This document shows, one piece after another, positions 1 to 11,431 of a stretch of 64,000 nt of DNA. The DNA is from Arbacia lixula. Taxonomy: Eukaryota > Echinodermata > Echinoidea > Arbacioida > Arbaciidae. The stretch is taken from the NCBI GenBank assembly GCA_963669155.1, contig OZ022583.1, forward strand, positions 16,156,035 through 16,220,034, given 5' to 3'. Numbering within the stretch: the first letter of the stretch is position 1; every line of letters begins with the position of its first letter. The translations under genes and the position numbers were made by a program. The notes under the pieces were generated by a model. The model was not told where the DNA came from, did no database searches, and worked only from the letters and a program-made list of their open reading frames with translations.

Positions 1-380
1 TATTAGATTAGATGCAATGTGTATTAAGGGAGCTACTCAATGAACACTTTTATTGTTACATGTAGGAAATGATGAATTGAAGAAGGATATAAACGTTCGT
101 TCATTCTAAAAATGACATGTTCACTGACAAATTCATGAAGTGTCGAAGATAAACATGTAACACTGGAGGGTGATATATCTATATAGAGGGAGAGAGATGG
201 GATCAGTCACCATCCTGGATAATGTTTTTTTTTTGTAATGCCATATTCCAGTTGCAGACCAAAGTGGATTAATCAACACATTTCTCCTTTTTATGCTTGG
301 CTTTTACTTAGCCATTGAATATTTTGTAGACTTGAACTCTTTGTGCTTCAATTGTGGTGCTGACCAAGAATGTTTAAAGA
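1..380. other. Unremarkable AT-rich non-coding stretch
   Basis: No open frame of interest and no repeat structure beyond a short T run near 230. The sequence matches nothing else in the window. Homology to the 7.3-kb region starts only at about 381. Confidence 0.5.
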
Positions 381-1183
381 AATGGATATTCATTCCTTTG
401 ATGGAGGTTTGGTTCTGCCACTCATGACTCGCAACTGCTCTTAACAATTTAATGCATAGACTATTGCATCATGTCCACCTGGATTTTACAATAGGTCATG
501 CATATTGCTTGACATGCATACATTTCAGCTCTCACTGATTAACCGGTAGTTTGTCACAAAGTGCTTGTTATGTAGTCAATGAGGACAAGCGAACACAAAA
601 TTTGATACTTTTTTAGAAGGAAATACTAGTTTGTATGCGACTGGGCACATTTTTCATGTTGCTTCTCTGAATGGAACATATCTTAAAACTAATGTTTCCA
701 GCAGATTTTGAATGGAATATTATGCAGAACAATAATGTGAAATCAAGACTTTTTTTTACTGCAACTTGATATAATGTTTAGAGCCTTTTTACTTTATTGT
801 TATTATATTCGTCAATGGCATCTTTAGAGATGCATTGTTGGTATTAAATGTTACAACTGGGCAAGCATCTGGGATGAGGATATTTCCCCAAATTATTCTG
901 CGCGTCCTATTTTGTTGATGCATCAATTCCAGGCAAACATTATCCGTAGAATCTGTGCTTTGATGTAGGATCAAAGTAAGTATATTTTCCAAAATTGTTC
1001 TGTGCATCCTATTTGATTTTCTATACATCAATTTCAGGGCAAACATCCATTGAATCAGTGGCTTCGAACATATTGGATCAAAGAGATTATCTATGAAAGG
1101 CATTCTTTTGTGGCTAGAAGAAGAGTACAATGGATCTGCATTAATTATAGGCCTAGTATTACTCAATGTAATTTAAACATCCT
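381..1183. repeat. Long direct repeat, copy 1 (pair of 7303-8004)
   Basis: This stretch aligns by eye along almost its whole length, in direct orientation, with 7303-8004. Shared landmarks in the same order include CATGACTCGCAACTGC, ACATGCATACATTTCAGC, AAAATTTGATACTTTTT, GAGGATATT and TCTGCATTAATTA. The copies differ by many substitutions and indels, so the duplication is not recent. Copy 1 also carries a local duplication (about 890-965 against 975-1060) that copy 2 lacks. Both copies keep a minus-strand open frame of 86-125 codons with similar translations, but I recognise no protein family, and stop-free stretches of this size are not proof of coding. The pair brackets the foldback structure at 1310-6012, so it may be flanking sequence of a larger composite element or a segmental duplication. 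Confidence 0.7.
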
Positions 1184-1258
1184 TATGCTAGCCTTGTTTT
1201 TTTTTTTCTGGGGCTAAATGCTCCCATACTTGGTGGGGTCAATTTTAGGTTGGGCTAA

Positions 1259-1288
1259 GACCCCCCCCCCCCCCCCCCTCCCCCCCTT
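1259..1288. repeat. Poly-C tract interrupted by one T
   Basis: About 18-20 C residues, one T, then six or more C. It sits just outside the left edge of the foldback structure. Runs like this recur through the window and are prone to sequencing and assembly length errors. Confidence 0.9.
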
Positions 1289-1309
1289 ACCGCTTTAGCC
1301 CCATCAGTG

Positions 1310-2890
1310 ATATAGGACTAATAGACTGTGGGCTACCTAGACCCCCCATCCCCCCCCTTAGCCACAATTTTCTTTTGGGTTTTTATTTTAGCCAGGACCC
1401 TCAGCTATCAGAATCTGCCTGTTTGCCATTGTGCTTCTGGTGGGTGTGGCCTACAGAGCCGTTGCCATGGGAACGCATCAGTGAAATATTGGAATTTTAG
1501 AAATTGCCATCCTTCTCTCAAATGTTAACACAAAAATATGAAATTAGTGTCTAACTATACATTTTACAGGTTGCCGCGTTGATTCTGACAGGAATCTAAG
1601 CCATTTAAGGCCACTATCATGCGTAAAAAATGGTTATTGCCATGGAAACGATCCAAAAAATGCATTTTTTTAGTAAATATTTCAAATATATGTTAATAGG
1701 CAACTCAAAGCCAAATCCCCGGTTCTAAAAGTATAAATATTAAGATATCAGATTCATATCAATGAAGACTGAGGTATTTTTAAGTGCGAACAGTCATGCA
1801 TAAAAGCAAGGTTGCTATGACAACACCATGGTGCAAGAAATACTGAAATTACAGAAAAATAAGAAATTGCCATACATTTATCAAATGGCGACCTAAAAAC
1901 ACAAAATTAGTGTTCAAGTATACATTAATTAAGGTGCCCAGTTGATTCAGATTGGAATTTAAGTCATAACAGATCATGAGGATGTCTAAAAATGGTAGTT
2001 GCCATGGAAACGATATGAACCAAAAAGGCAATTTTGTTAGAAAACCATTCAAATATATGTAGATACACAGCAAAAAACCTAACCCTAGTTTATAGTTTTA
2101 TGCATATTTAGTTAACAGAATAGTAGCAATCAAGATTAAGTCATTTCTCAGTGATAACTATCACCCATAAGATGACTGCTGCTATGACAACACCATGGTA
2201 CCAAAAATAATGAACTCACAGAAATATAAGAAAGTGCAATATATTTCTCAAATGGTAACATAAAAACACAATATTAGCGTCTAAGTATACATTTATCAAG
2301 GTGCCCAGTTGATTCTGATTAGAATCTAAGTCATGTAAGGTCATGATCATACCTAGAAATCGTTGTTGCCATGGAAACGATATATAAAAAAAAATTCTTT
2401 CAGAAAACCATTACAACATATGTAATTACGCAGCAAAAACCTAATCCTAGTTTATAGTTTGATGTATATTTAGATGCCACAATAGTAGCAATCAAGGTTG
2501 AGTCATTTCTAAGTGATAACTGTCACTTATAAGATGACTGTTGCTATGACAACGCCATGGTACTGAAAATATTGAACCTTCAGAAATATAAGAAAGTGCC
2601 ATATATTTTTCAAATGGTAACATAAAAATACAATATTAGCATCTAAGTATATATTTTGCAAGGTGCCCAGTTGATGCTGATTGAAATCTTGATAATTTAA
2701 GGTCAAGTTCAAGGTGAAAATATGTGTATTTCTATGGTAACGATATGAAAAAAGGGTGATTTTAGTGCAAAAAAGGTAGCACAAAACTTAATCCCAGTTG
2801 GCAGTATTATGATGGCTTATATTCTCAAATGATATGAATCAATATTATTGAATTCTTAGGTATTCATGGTCATGCCTATTTTGTAATCAA
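1310..2890 (+). repeat. Left arm of a foldback-like structure: terminal segment plus four tandem ~365-bp units
   Basis: The first ~190 bases are a terminal segment with landmarks CTTAGCCACAATTTT, CAGGACCCTCAGCTATCAG and GTTTGCCATTG. The same segment occurs inverted at 4311-4526 and 5793-6006. Four diverged tandem units follow, starting at about 1499, 1859, 2229 and 2589 (spacings 360, 370 and 360). Each unit opens with AAGAAA(T/G)TGCCAT and contains GTGCCCAGTTGATTCTGAT, a GTTGCCATGGAAAC dyad and, about 180 bases on, GTTGCTATGACAAC. The fourth unit decays near 2890. The arrangement resembles foldback elements whose inverted arms are tandem arrays; sea urchin TU elements are one known type, but I cannot show it is TU. 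Confidence 0.75.
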
Positions 2891-3630
2891 TGTGAACTAC
2901 TTGGTTGTAAGCATACGCAATGTATCATCTCACCCCTTTAGCACCAAAAGACACACTGAAAGTGTATAGTGCTATGCATTCCAAGCTTTTCAGACGAATG
3001 CCTTCAAGATTTGTTGTAAATTATGGTCCTCGTCATGACAAATATTGATGCTTTAGCAAGTACATAACAAAAATACAAATTATTAGAGAATTTAACCCAG
3101 GAAACACCACAAAACATATAAAAAGTAACAAGGTACATGTATATGACTTTTCTGATTGTACATAAGATCCCGAAATTAAAGATTCTCGAGGTTATGCATA
3201 ATTGCCAGTTACAATGTCAATACACTGCTGCACAACATTGAATGTATTATACCAGAATATCATGTATTACGCTACATTAATGTTATATACATACACATAT
3301 GTAGTTTTATAAACTCAATAGTAAAGTGAAAACATTATACCATACAATTTAATTTAATTGTCACCTTCATCGCTGTCACCATCTACAAACTCTTCCTGCA
3401 CAGTGTAAAGCATGTATCTTAGCATGCTGGACATCCTCATCCTGAGCATGCAACATACATTTACAATGGTGAGATACCATGACAATGGCCTAACACCAAC
3501 ATCCAAAACCAGTTGAAAAGAAAACACACAGATAACGAGATACATTCGCCAAGGCGATAAGAAAGCAAAAGAGATGAAAGTGCCTCACATCACCTTGGTA
3601 TCACTTTGTATGTGCTTAGGATATCAATTT
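2891..3630. other. Unique spacer between the foldback arms
   Basis: About 740 bases not shared with the repeat units. If the structure is a transposable element, this is where internal coding sequence would lie. Two weak open frames are present. One is on the + strand (about 2920-3050) with a translation around KVYSAMHSKLFRRMPSR. The other is on the minus strand (3354-3545, 63 codons) and ends in an acidic tail, VDGDSDEGDN, just before TAA. They run in opposite directions, and I recognise neither. No transposase motif was seen. Confidence 0.4.
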
Positions 3631-4530
3631 TATATTTGCCGCCATGGTGTTGCCATAGCAACAGTCATTCGAGCTATGGCCATTATCACTTAGAAATAAT
3701 TCGATCATGATTACTACCATTCTGGCATGTAAATATTCATAACACTATAAACTAGGATTACGTTTTAGGCGATGTATTTACATATATTTGAATGCTTTCT
3801 AACAAAATTGCCTTTTTGGTTCATATAGTTTCCATGGTAACTACCATTTTTAGGCATCATCGTGATCTGTTATAACTTAAATTCCAATCTGAACCAGCTG
3901 GGCACCTGAATAAATGTATACTTGAACACTAATTTTGTGCTTTTAGGTCGTCATACGATAGATATATGGCAATTTTATATAGTTCTGTAATTTTACTATT
4001 TCTGGCACCATGGTGATGTCATAGCAACGGTGCTCTTATGCATGATTATTCTCCTTAAAAATACCTCAGTCTTTATTGATTATGAGTCTGATATCTTAAT
4101 ATTTACATTTTTAAAAGCCGGGATTTGGCTTTGAGTTGCCTATTTACATATATGTGAATTGTTAACTAAAAATGCCCTTTTCTGATCGTTTCCATGGCAA
4201 TACCCTTTTTTACGCATGATCTTGTCATTAAATGGCTTAGATTCCTATCAAAATCAACTGTGCAAGTTGTGAAATGTATACTTAGACTCAAATTTTGTTT
4301 TTTTATGTTACTATTTCAAAAATATATGGCAATTTTGTAACTTCCTCAAATTCCAAAATTTCATTGACACGTTACCATGGTAACAGCCCTGGAGGCCGCA
4401 CCCACCACCAGTGCAATGGCAAACAGGCAGATTCTGACAGCTGAGGGTCCTGCCTAACATAAAAACATGGTTTAAGATTGTGGCTAAGGGGGGGGGGGGA
4501 GACCTTTTCAGTTTTCGGCCCATGGCCTAC
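3631..4530 (-). repeat. Right arm of the foldback, inner block (inverted units plus terminal segment)
   Basis: Two units of the family found at 1499-2890 lie here in reverse orientation and end in the terminal segment (4311-4526), where CAATGGCAAACAGGCAGATT and CTGAGGGTCCTGCCTAAC are the reverse complement of the left terminus. X-box-like dyads fall at 3649, 3828, 4015, 4188 and 4371. The terminal segment inside the arm, rather than only at its outer end, means the right arm has been partly duplicated. Confidence 0.7.
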
Positions 4531-6012
4531 ATACATTTCAATGTTTTTCTTACAAAATTGCCTTTTTTATTCACAGCGTTTCTATGGCAACAACCATTTT
4601 AGGCAGAATTGTGATCTCTAATGAATGATTACAATCAGAACCAACTGTGCACTATGGTAAATGTATACCTAGACACATATTTTCTGTTTTTAAGTTACCA
4701 TATGAGAAATATATGGCACTTTCTTATAATTCAGTAATTTCGGTATTTTTGACATCATGGTGTTGTCATAGCAATGGTATTTTCTTACACGACTGTTAGT
4801 GCATATAAATGACTTAAGCTTTTTTGCAACTATTCTGGCATGTAAGTATTCATCAAACCTTAAAGAAGAACTAGGTTTTGTGTTGTGAATTCACAGATAT
4901 TTGAATACTTCTCTAACAAAAATGCATTTTTTACACGTCGTTTCTATGGTAACGACTATTTTAGGTATGATAACGACCTTACATGACTTAGATTCTGATC
5001 AGAATCAACAGGGCGCCTTGATTAATGTATACTTAGACGCTAATATTGTGTTTTTATGCTAACATTTGAGAAATAATTACCACTTTCTTATATTTCTGTA
5101 AGTTCAATATTTTTGGTACCATGGTGTTGTCATAGCAACAGTCATCTTATGGGTTACAGTTATCACTTACAAATGACTCATTCTTCATTGCTACTATTCT
5201 GGCAACTAAACATTCATAAAACTATAAACTTGGATTAGATTTTTTGCTGTGTATTTACATATATTTGAATGGTTTTCTAACAAAATTGCCTTTTTGGTTC
5301 ATATCGTTTCCATGGCAACTGCTCTTTTTTGGCATCATCGTGATCTGTTATGACTTAAATTCTAATCTAAATCAACTGGGCACCTTAATAAATGTATAAT
5401 CAAACACTAATTTTGCGTTTTTAGGTCGCCATATGATAAATAGATGGCAATTTCTTATTTTTCTGTAATTTCAGTATTTCGTGCACCATGGTGTTGCCAT
5501 AGCAACGGTGCTCTTACGCATGACTGTTCGCACTTAAAAATACCTCATTCTTCATCGATATGAGTCTGATATCTTAATATTTACACTCTTTGAAGCGGCG
5601 ATTTGACTTTCAATTGCCTATTAGCATATATTTGAAATGTAAACTAAAAAAATGCATTTTTTGTGATCGTTTCCATGGCAATAACCATTTTTTACGCATG
5701 ATAGTGGCCTTAAATGGCTTGGATTCCTATCAGAATCAACTAGGCAACTTCTGAAACATATACTTAGACACCAATTTTGTCTTAGTATGTTACTATTTAA
5801 GAAATATATGCCAATTTTGTAACTTCCTCAAATTCCAAAATTTCACTGACATGTTACCACGGCAACAGCCCTGGAGGCCACACCCACCACCAGCGCAATG
5901 GCAAACAGGCAGATTCTGACAGCTGAGGGTCCTGCCTAACATAAAAACATGGTTTGAAATTGTGGCTAAGGGGAGGGACCTTTTCGGTTTCTGGCCCATG
6001 GCCTATAAGGAC
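4531..6012 (-). repeat. Right arm of the foldback, outer block (inverted units plus terminal segment)
   Basis: A second inverted run of units, with dyads at 4578, 4762, 4940, 5126, 5306, 5493, 5669 and 5853, ends in a terminal segment (5793-6006) very similar to that at 4311-4526. The outer edge is near GGCCTATAAGGAC, which roughly mirrors the left edge near 1315 (TAGGACTAATAGAC). No target-site duplication could be fixed by eye. Short open frames in the two terminal segments give near-identical translations because the DNA is duplicated, not because they encode a protein. Confidence 0.7.
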
Positions 6013-6601
6013 TTTGTTGCCAGCCTGGGTTAGTGGGTGGGTGTGTAAAGACAGCATAAACAAAATGATTGGTCTAGAAACATTTTACGTGGAAGCTGTG
6101 GTTGTTTGTTTGTAAAGCAGTTTTAACCATGTACCACCTTGAAACCAGGATTCGTCTATCAGTGTCTTATAATAATCCAATAAAAGGAACTTGAGCTTGA
6201 GATACAGATTGTGTTTCCTACTGTGAGATGCTGAACAAAGCCTGCATCGTTTAGACTCCATTGCCATTTGTTTCTTTTTTGTAAGAAATCGCCAGTCATG
6301 AACCTATCTAGAATGAGGCTGCTGTATATGCAAACACTCTTCTGTCATGTCAGTGTTATCTGGTTGTCTTTCTGGGACTATTTTCCTCAAGCATGTTTGT
6401 TGTTGTCTTCATCATCGTCTGTACATGTCTTTATTCTCTCTTTGCCTATTTTGTGAATTCTTGATTGGGTATTCTACATATTACAGCTCCCAGCTTGAAA
6501 CACATTTCAGTAAAAGCATTGAACTACATTTAAGACATTATCAATATCTTTTTATTCTTAGATATTTTACAAAGAATACTATTTTATGGCCCTGTGAGCT
6601 T
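6013..6601. other. Non-coding stretch, nothing recognised
   Basis: Short open frames occur on both strands with no recognisable translation. There is no tandem or inverted repeat of note. Confidence 0.45.
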
Positions 6602-6687
6602 ACCACTAGTGCCATTCTCATTGGGATTAAAAAATCGCGAAGTTAGAAAAATCATGATTTTTCTAAGCCCAATGAGAATGGCACTTA
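6602..6687. repeat. 86-bp inverted repeat (small MITE-like hairpin)
   Basis: The outer arms GTGCCATTCTCATTGGG and CCCAATGAGAATGGCAC are exact reverse complements. An inner palindrome, TTAGAAAAATCATGATTTTT plus CTAA, forms the second half of the stem. It could be a very short MITE. A microRNA precursor is less likely because the stem is interrupted between the two palindromes. Confidence 0.65.
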
Positions 6688-7302
6688 TGTCTCAAAGTTC
6701 CTTGACTCTCTAGAGCTTGACAAGTTTTTGTCATGGATAGCTGGGCTTGGAATAAACTAATTCGCGATCTGCGCATGAGCAGATTATTGCTGTTAAAAAA
6801 ATATCTCAGGTCAATGGCACTACTAAAAGAGTCAAATGGAAATTCATTAGATAGTTGACCACATTTCAACTTATTATCATGCAGATATGGCAACAGCTAT
6901 GCAGCTCTGAAAAGGTAGTAAAAGAACATTCAATTATGTGCACCTTCTTCTATTGTTGTTCTGGGCACGCTGTAAAATGTCTTTACATCCATTATCCAAG
7001 ACAGCTTCATTAACAAAGCTCAGTCTGCAGTCTAGCAGTAGTTATTCAATGGATTATCTGGCCGTGTTGTAACTATAAAATGGTTCATTCATAGCAGATT
7101 GCAGTGGCTTCTTGCTCTGTTGTCCCCATCATCATTTAAATGCAGGTAAAGAAAGAAATGATTGCATTTGCTCCGCTCCTCCCCTCAACCAGACTAATGA
7201 TGGAAGCTCTGACCACAATGTGCTTTATTTGGCCTACTGAGGCTTGTGAAATCATGAGCCAGACTGATTGATTACATTACGAGAGACTAAGGATGGTTAA
7301 GC
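6688..7302. other. Non-coding stretch, nothing recognised
   Basis: Ordinary AT-rich DNA between the small hairpin and copy 2 of the long direct repeat. No supported gene. Confidence 0.45.
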
Positions 7303-8004
7303 ACATGGATATACATCGCTTTGAACAAGGTTTGATGCCGCCACTTAATATTCATGACTAGCAACTGCTTTCAACAATATGATGCATACGCGATTGCATC
7401 ACGTTCACCTGCCTTTTATAATAGGTCATAAGCATTCTTATACATGCATACATTTCAGCTTTCGCTGCTGAACTTTTAATTTTGTCACTAAGTGCTTATT
7501 ATGTAGTTAATAACGACGATCGAATACAAAATTTGATACTTTTTGAGATGGAAATACTAGCTTGGGCGCGGTTGGCCACGTTGTTCATTTTACTTGTCTG
7601 AAAGGAAAATATCTGAAAGTAACGTTTCATGCAATTTTGTAAGCAGGTATGATGCGGAACATTGTGAAATTGAGACTTTTATACTACAACTTGATATCAC
7701 GTTTAGAGCCTTTTTTGCCATATTGTAACACTATTCCTCGATTGAATCTTCATAGATGCATCGTAGGTATCACATGTCACAACTGCGCAAGCATATGGGG
7801 TGAGGATATTCCACCAAATTCTTCTGCGCATCCGATTTTGTTTATACGTCAAATGCAGGCAAAACTCATCCACAGAATCGGCGGCATTGAACATCGAGAT
7901 CAAAGAGAAAATCTTTGTAAAGCGTTCTTTTGTGACTAGAAGGAGAGTACAATGAATCTGCATTAATTAAACGGTAGTTGGATATCCATGTGCTTAAACA
8001 TCCT
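7303..8004. repeat. Long direct repeat, copy 2 (pair of 381-1183)
   Basis: Direct-orientation homologue of 381-1183, about 100 bases shorter because it lacks the local duplication found in copy 1. It holds overlapping open frames on both strands (7649-7939 plus, 7703-7963 minus). The minus frame keeps a stretch around QNRMRRRIWWNIL that is also recognisable in copy 1. I do not assign a product. Conservation of the same minus-strand frame in two diverged copies is the only hint of former coding. Confidence 0.7.
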
Positions 8005-8194
8005 TGGAGAGACTAATACTCCTTCTTTCTTTAACTGGAAAGCAATATTTTGTTGCAAAATGTACTTTTCAGCACACTCTGTTTCTTCCTCCTTTTAGGG
8101 GAAACTTTTTGTGACTTGCCCACAACTTTTCTATCCCTATCCTTTTCTTCTATCTTTCTGTTTTCTTATATGTTGCTTCCAGTACCAGCAAGAA

Positions 8195-8450
8195 AAGCTA
8201 AATAGGTGGAACAAATTAAATGTTATAATAAATTGATCTCTTTGTTCCATTTTGTCATTTTCTTCTTCTTCCATCACCTCATAATTTGGTTTAATAAAAT
8301 TATGTGATATAAATTGACCTCTTTGTTCCTTTTTTAAATTTTCTTCTTCCAACCCCTAACTGGGTGTAATAAAATTATATGATATATATTTATCTCATTG
8401 CTCCATTTCATTTATTTCCTTTTTCTTTCATCACCTCATAAATGGGTCCG
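8195..8450. repeat. Degenerate tandem repeat, ~78-bp unit, three copies
   Basis: CTCTTTGTTCC or CTCATTGCTCC recurs at 8238, 8319 and 8394. Each is preceded by TAATAAAATTAT-like and followed by CTTCTTCCATCACCTCATAA-like sequence. AT- and pyrimidine-rich. Confidence 0.6.
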
Positions 8451-8938
8451 TTATCATGAAATGATACACTCACATTAAACTACTGGATATGATCCTTTTT
8501 GTGATAACAAAAAGTAACTGTTGCATAAATATAATCATAGCCAGACGAGCATGCTGTTGCATACACAAATGCCTTTTGATATGTGTGGGAGGAGTGAGAC
8601 TTAATAAATGATTGAGAAGTTTCTGTCTGGCCGGGAATAGACAGGAGCCGTTGAGGTGTGTAACAATTACAGGTAGTGAGAGCTATTAAAGTACCCCAGG
8701 GGGGTGGCTGCAACTCCCCCCCCCCCCCATCCAACCTCCCCCAGCTATTATTCCCAATCCTGTTTGAGAAATGGCGCGATAGTTGTTGAAAAATGTCCTA
8801 GCAGAAAGTGAAGGGGTCTTTAAACACTAATAAAGATGCTGACTTTGCTGGAACAATAAGGGGGTGGGTATCCCACCTCAGGAAATAGGTTGATGAGATG
8901 TGCCCCTAGGCTTGGGCTGCACTGATGCTAGGTTTAGA
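8451..8938. other. Non-coding stretch with a poly-C run
   Basis: A C run of 13-14 lies near 8717. Otherwise ordinary sequence without recognised genes. Confidence 0.45.
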
Positions 8939-9087
8939 TTGTGTATGTGTGTGTGTGTGTGTGTGTGTATGCATGTGTGTGTGTGTCTGTGTGTATGTGT
9001 GTGTCTGTGTGTCTGTGTTTGTGTGTCTGTGTGTGTATGGTCATGTGTGTGCATGTGTGTCTGTGTCTGTGTGTAGTGTGGTGGTGT

Positions 9088-9136
<49 letters not shown>

Positions 9137-9195
9137 CTGTGTGGGCATCCGTATGAGCATGTAGTGTGTGTGTGTATGTATGTGTGTATGTATGC
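8939..9195. repeat. (TG)n microsatellite, compound
   Basis: About 255 bases of TG with TATG and TCTG interruptions and a short GGTGTGG break near 9080. Open frames on both strands here are repeat artefacts. Confidence 0.95.
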
Positions 9196-10106
9196 ATAAC
9201 CTGTTCTCAAAATGAGAGCAATCATGGTACACGTGCTTGTTTACAAATAACCCGAAATAGCTTGACTTTCATGGATGGGCGCTGCTAGAAGAGGCCTTAT
9301 CAGAACAGAGAAGTCGATGAGCCACCAGGCTAAGGAGCGGGGAAGAATTGCATTTAAACATTCTCATAAAATTGTTTACAATGTACCTTTAGCCAGTCAT
9401 TACATGCTCATTTGCTACATTTGTTTCTGAAGAGGCACAAATCGCGATAAACAATGTGAAGTTGATGAGTCATGCAGAATGTAATCATTAACATTTACTT
9501 GCTGTGTTGATGAGACAAAGACGTTCTTTATCATGTACAGGATCAAAGCTATCAAAAACATGTTTTTTTCAAATACTCAAACCTTGCGTAATGAGACCCA
9601 TTGTGTCTTGACTTGTGTTTTGTTTTTCTTGTCAATCGTGGATGATGTTATTGTCAATCTTGGGGGATGTTGTTGTCATCGCAACCCTTTCTCTGCTTCT
9701 ATGCCATGCCAGCTGAGCCCTGCTTCTTGTACCAGTCGTAGGCTTGTACAGGTCTCAAGGAAAACAGCAAATTAAAAAATGTATTGCGACAACATTGCTG
9801 ATTATGAATAACAAGATGTCGTCAAACCGAACATGTAATCTTTCATAGGAGAGCCTCCCTATTGTGAGGGATGAATGGCCATCTGTTCATCATATAGGCC
9901 AAAGATTTATGTCTCTGTATTTGAGCTCAAGTGCATCTCAGCACAAGATACATTTATGTATTGAATTGTACTTGTGGGAGTGTTTTTTTTAAGGGATCTT
10001 GCACTGTTGCTACACATGTGTACAAGTCCTTCATACATGTATATCTTTGTGAGAGTGGGTACATGTAGGAATATTAGGGAATACATTGTGGGGGGGATGG
10101 GGGCAG

Positions 10107-10107
<1 letters not shown>
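9196..10107. other. Non-coding stretch, nothing recognised
   Basis: No gene, inverted repeat or tandem array detected. A short open frame at 9533-9775 has no recognisable translation. Confidence 0.45.
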
Positions 10108-10155
<48 letters not shown>

Positions 10156-10294
10156 AAGAGAGAAAAAAAGAGAGAGATGAGAGAGAGGAGAGAGGGAGAG
10201 AGAGATGAGAGAGAGAGAGAGCGAGAGAGAAAGAGAAAGAGAGAGAGAGTGAGAGAGATAGAGATAGACAAAGGGAGAGAAGGGGGGTGGGGAG
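10108..10294. repeat. (GA)n microsatellite and purine tract
   Basis: Nearly pure AG sequence with GAAA and GATGA interruptions, preceded by a G run at 10090. Opposing open frames on both strands are artefacts. Confidence 0.95.
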
Positions 10295-11431
10295 AAAATG
10301 TCATGGTATCTGTAGTTTTCATGATATACAAATTTATGTACGTTCAGGGATATAGGAGCAATAAGTGAAGAGAGGGGAGTACAAAAAATGAAATGAAGGA
10401 AACGGTCAGGATAGGGCAGGAGAGAGAGAGAGAGTCATGGATAAGAGAAAAGCAAATTTCTTGTCAAGGGTGCTTTCATCAAATATGTAGGAGACCTTAG
10501 CAAGATCAATCTAATTCATCAAACCCAGTGCGTCACCAAGTATGACATCTACATTGCAGAACCTCCCTCAGTACCATTATTACATTATTCAGCTTTGTTC
10601 CTTCTAATGAATGCTACATTTAGCAGACAATACTGCGAGTTGCTATCTGAATTAGATGTGAACGTATAGAAGTCTACAGCACGTGAACTCGAGCTCTTAA
10701 CATATGGTGAATTTTTACCATTTTTTTTATATTGCTGGAAGGCATATACGGGCTGATGAAATGTCACATTAGAGTTAGCGATAGATGAAGATTAGTTCGG
10801 TTGTTAGACATGCTAGTTATTTGTGCCTGCAGTTTTAGTTGTTAAGTTTCTTTGGTTTGCTATCTGGTATGATTTTTACTTGGAAAATGCAAGTTTGAAG
10901 AGTTCTATAACATCAATTTAGTCCCTTTTAATTGAATTATTCAACTGTTCTTTCTACTAGTAATTTCTCTTTCTTTTCTTCTCCTACTCATTGCTCTTCC
11001 TCTACATCTGCACGTCTTTTCTTTTCCATCATCTTCTTTTTAATCTTAGCCCTCATTTTTGCTTGGTCAATTTTTATGAGACTCTTTCTTCATTCCCCCA
11101 TATATATTGCTCCTCTTCCTTTGCCACTAGTTAGCAATTTACCACCCACCTTTCTCATTTTATTTTGTTATATCTAGCCCTTTCATGTATTAAAACTTCT
11201 TTCAGCTCTCCCCTTCATCCTCCATCGGACTGTTTCACTCCCACACACTTTCTGATCTCTCTTGATTACTACCCCATTTCTCTCGTTCCTCATGTTTTTC
11301 TGCCTTTTAGTCTCTCTGCGCGTAGAATCACTTTTACCGCCAAGAGATCTCAGAAAGGAAATGCAGCGTGTAAAAGCGAGTGGGGCAATCTAGAAACCAG
11401 TCCTTGAGGAGCCTGTTCATGACCACTGCAC
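10295..11431. other. Non-coding stretch, pyrimidine-rich in the second half
   Basis: From about 10950 to 11330 the + strand is T/C-rich, giving loosely open frames of ~80 codons with no family resemblance. No structure otherwise. Confidence 0.45.

Larger units (their letters stand above)
1461..5866. promoter_or_regulatory. Array of 21 X-box-like dyads at ~180-bp spacing (candidate RFX-binding motifs)
   Basis: A 14-base imperfect palindrome recurs at 1461, 1635, 1811, 1998, 2177, 2365, 2540, 2728, 3649, 3828, 4015, 4188, 4371, 4578, 4762, 4940, 5126, 5306, 5493, 5669 and 5853. Apart from the central spacer, steps run 173-188 bases, with one of 207 at the block boundary. The RFX X-box consensus is GTNRCC, 0-3 bases, RGYAAC. 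Sites 3649 and 5493 (GTTGCCATAGCAAC), 4371 (GTTACCATGGTAAC) and 5853 (GTTACCACGGCAAC) match it fully, and most others miss by one or two bases. The motif match is seen directly. Binding by an RFX protein is inference, and the dyad may only be a structural part of the repeat. Confidence 0.35.

Noticed and set aside
789..1166. 125-codon minus frame in direct-repeat copy 1
   Set aside because: It matches a frame in copy 2 but no known family. Similarity follows from DNA duplication, so it is kept only as a note under the repeat.
4311..5999. Paired 68-70 codon minus frames with near-identical Cys-rich translations
   Set aside because: They are duplicated terminal segments of the foldback structure, and the third copy at 1328-1528 gives the same words on the other strand. 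This is repeat DNA, not a gene family.
6602..6687. microRNA precursor
   Set aside because: The hairpin is made of two separate palindromes with a break in the stem, and the arms match no miRNA seed I recognise. A MITE-like origin is simpler.
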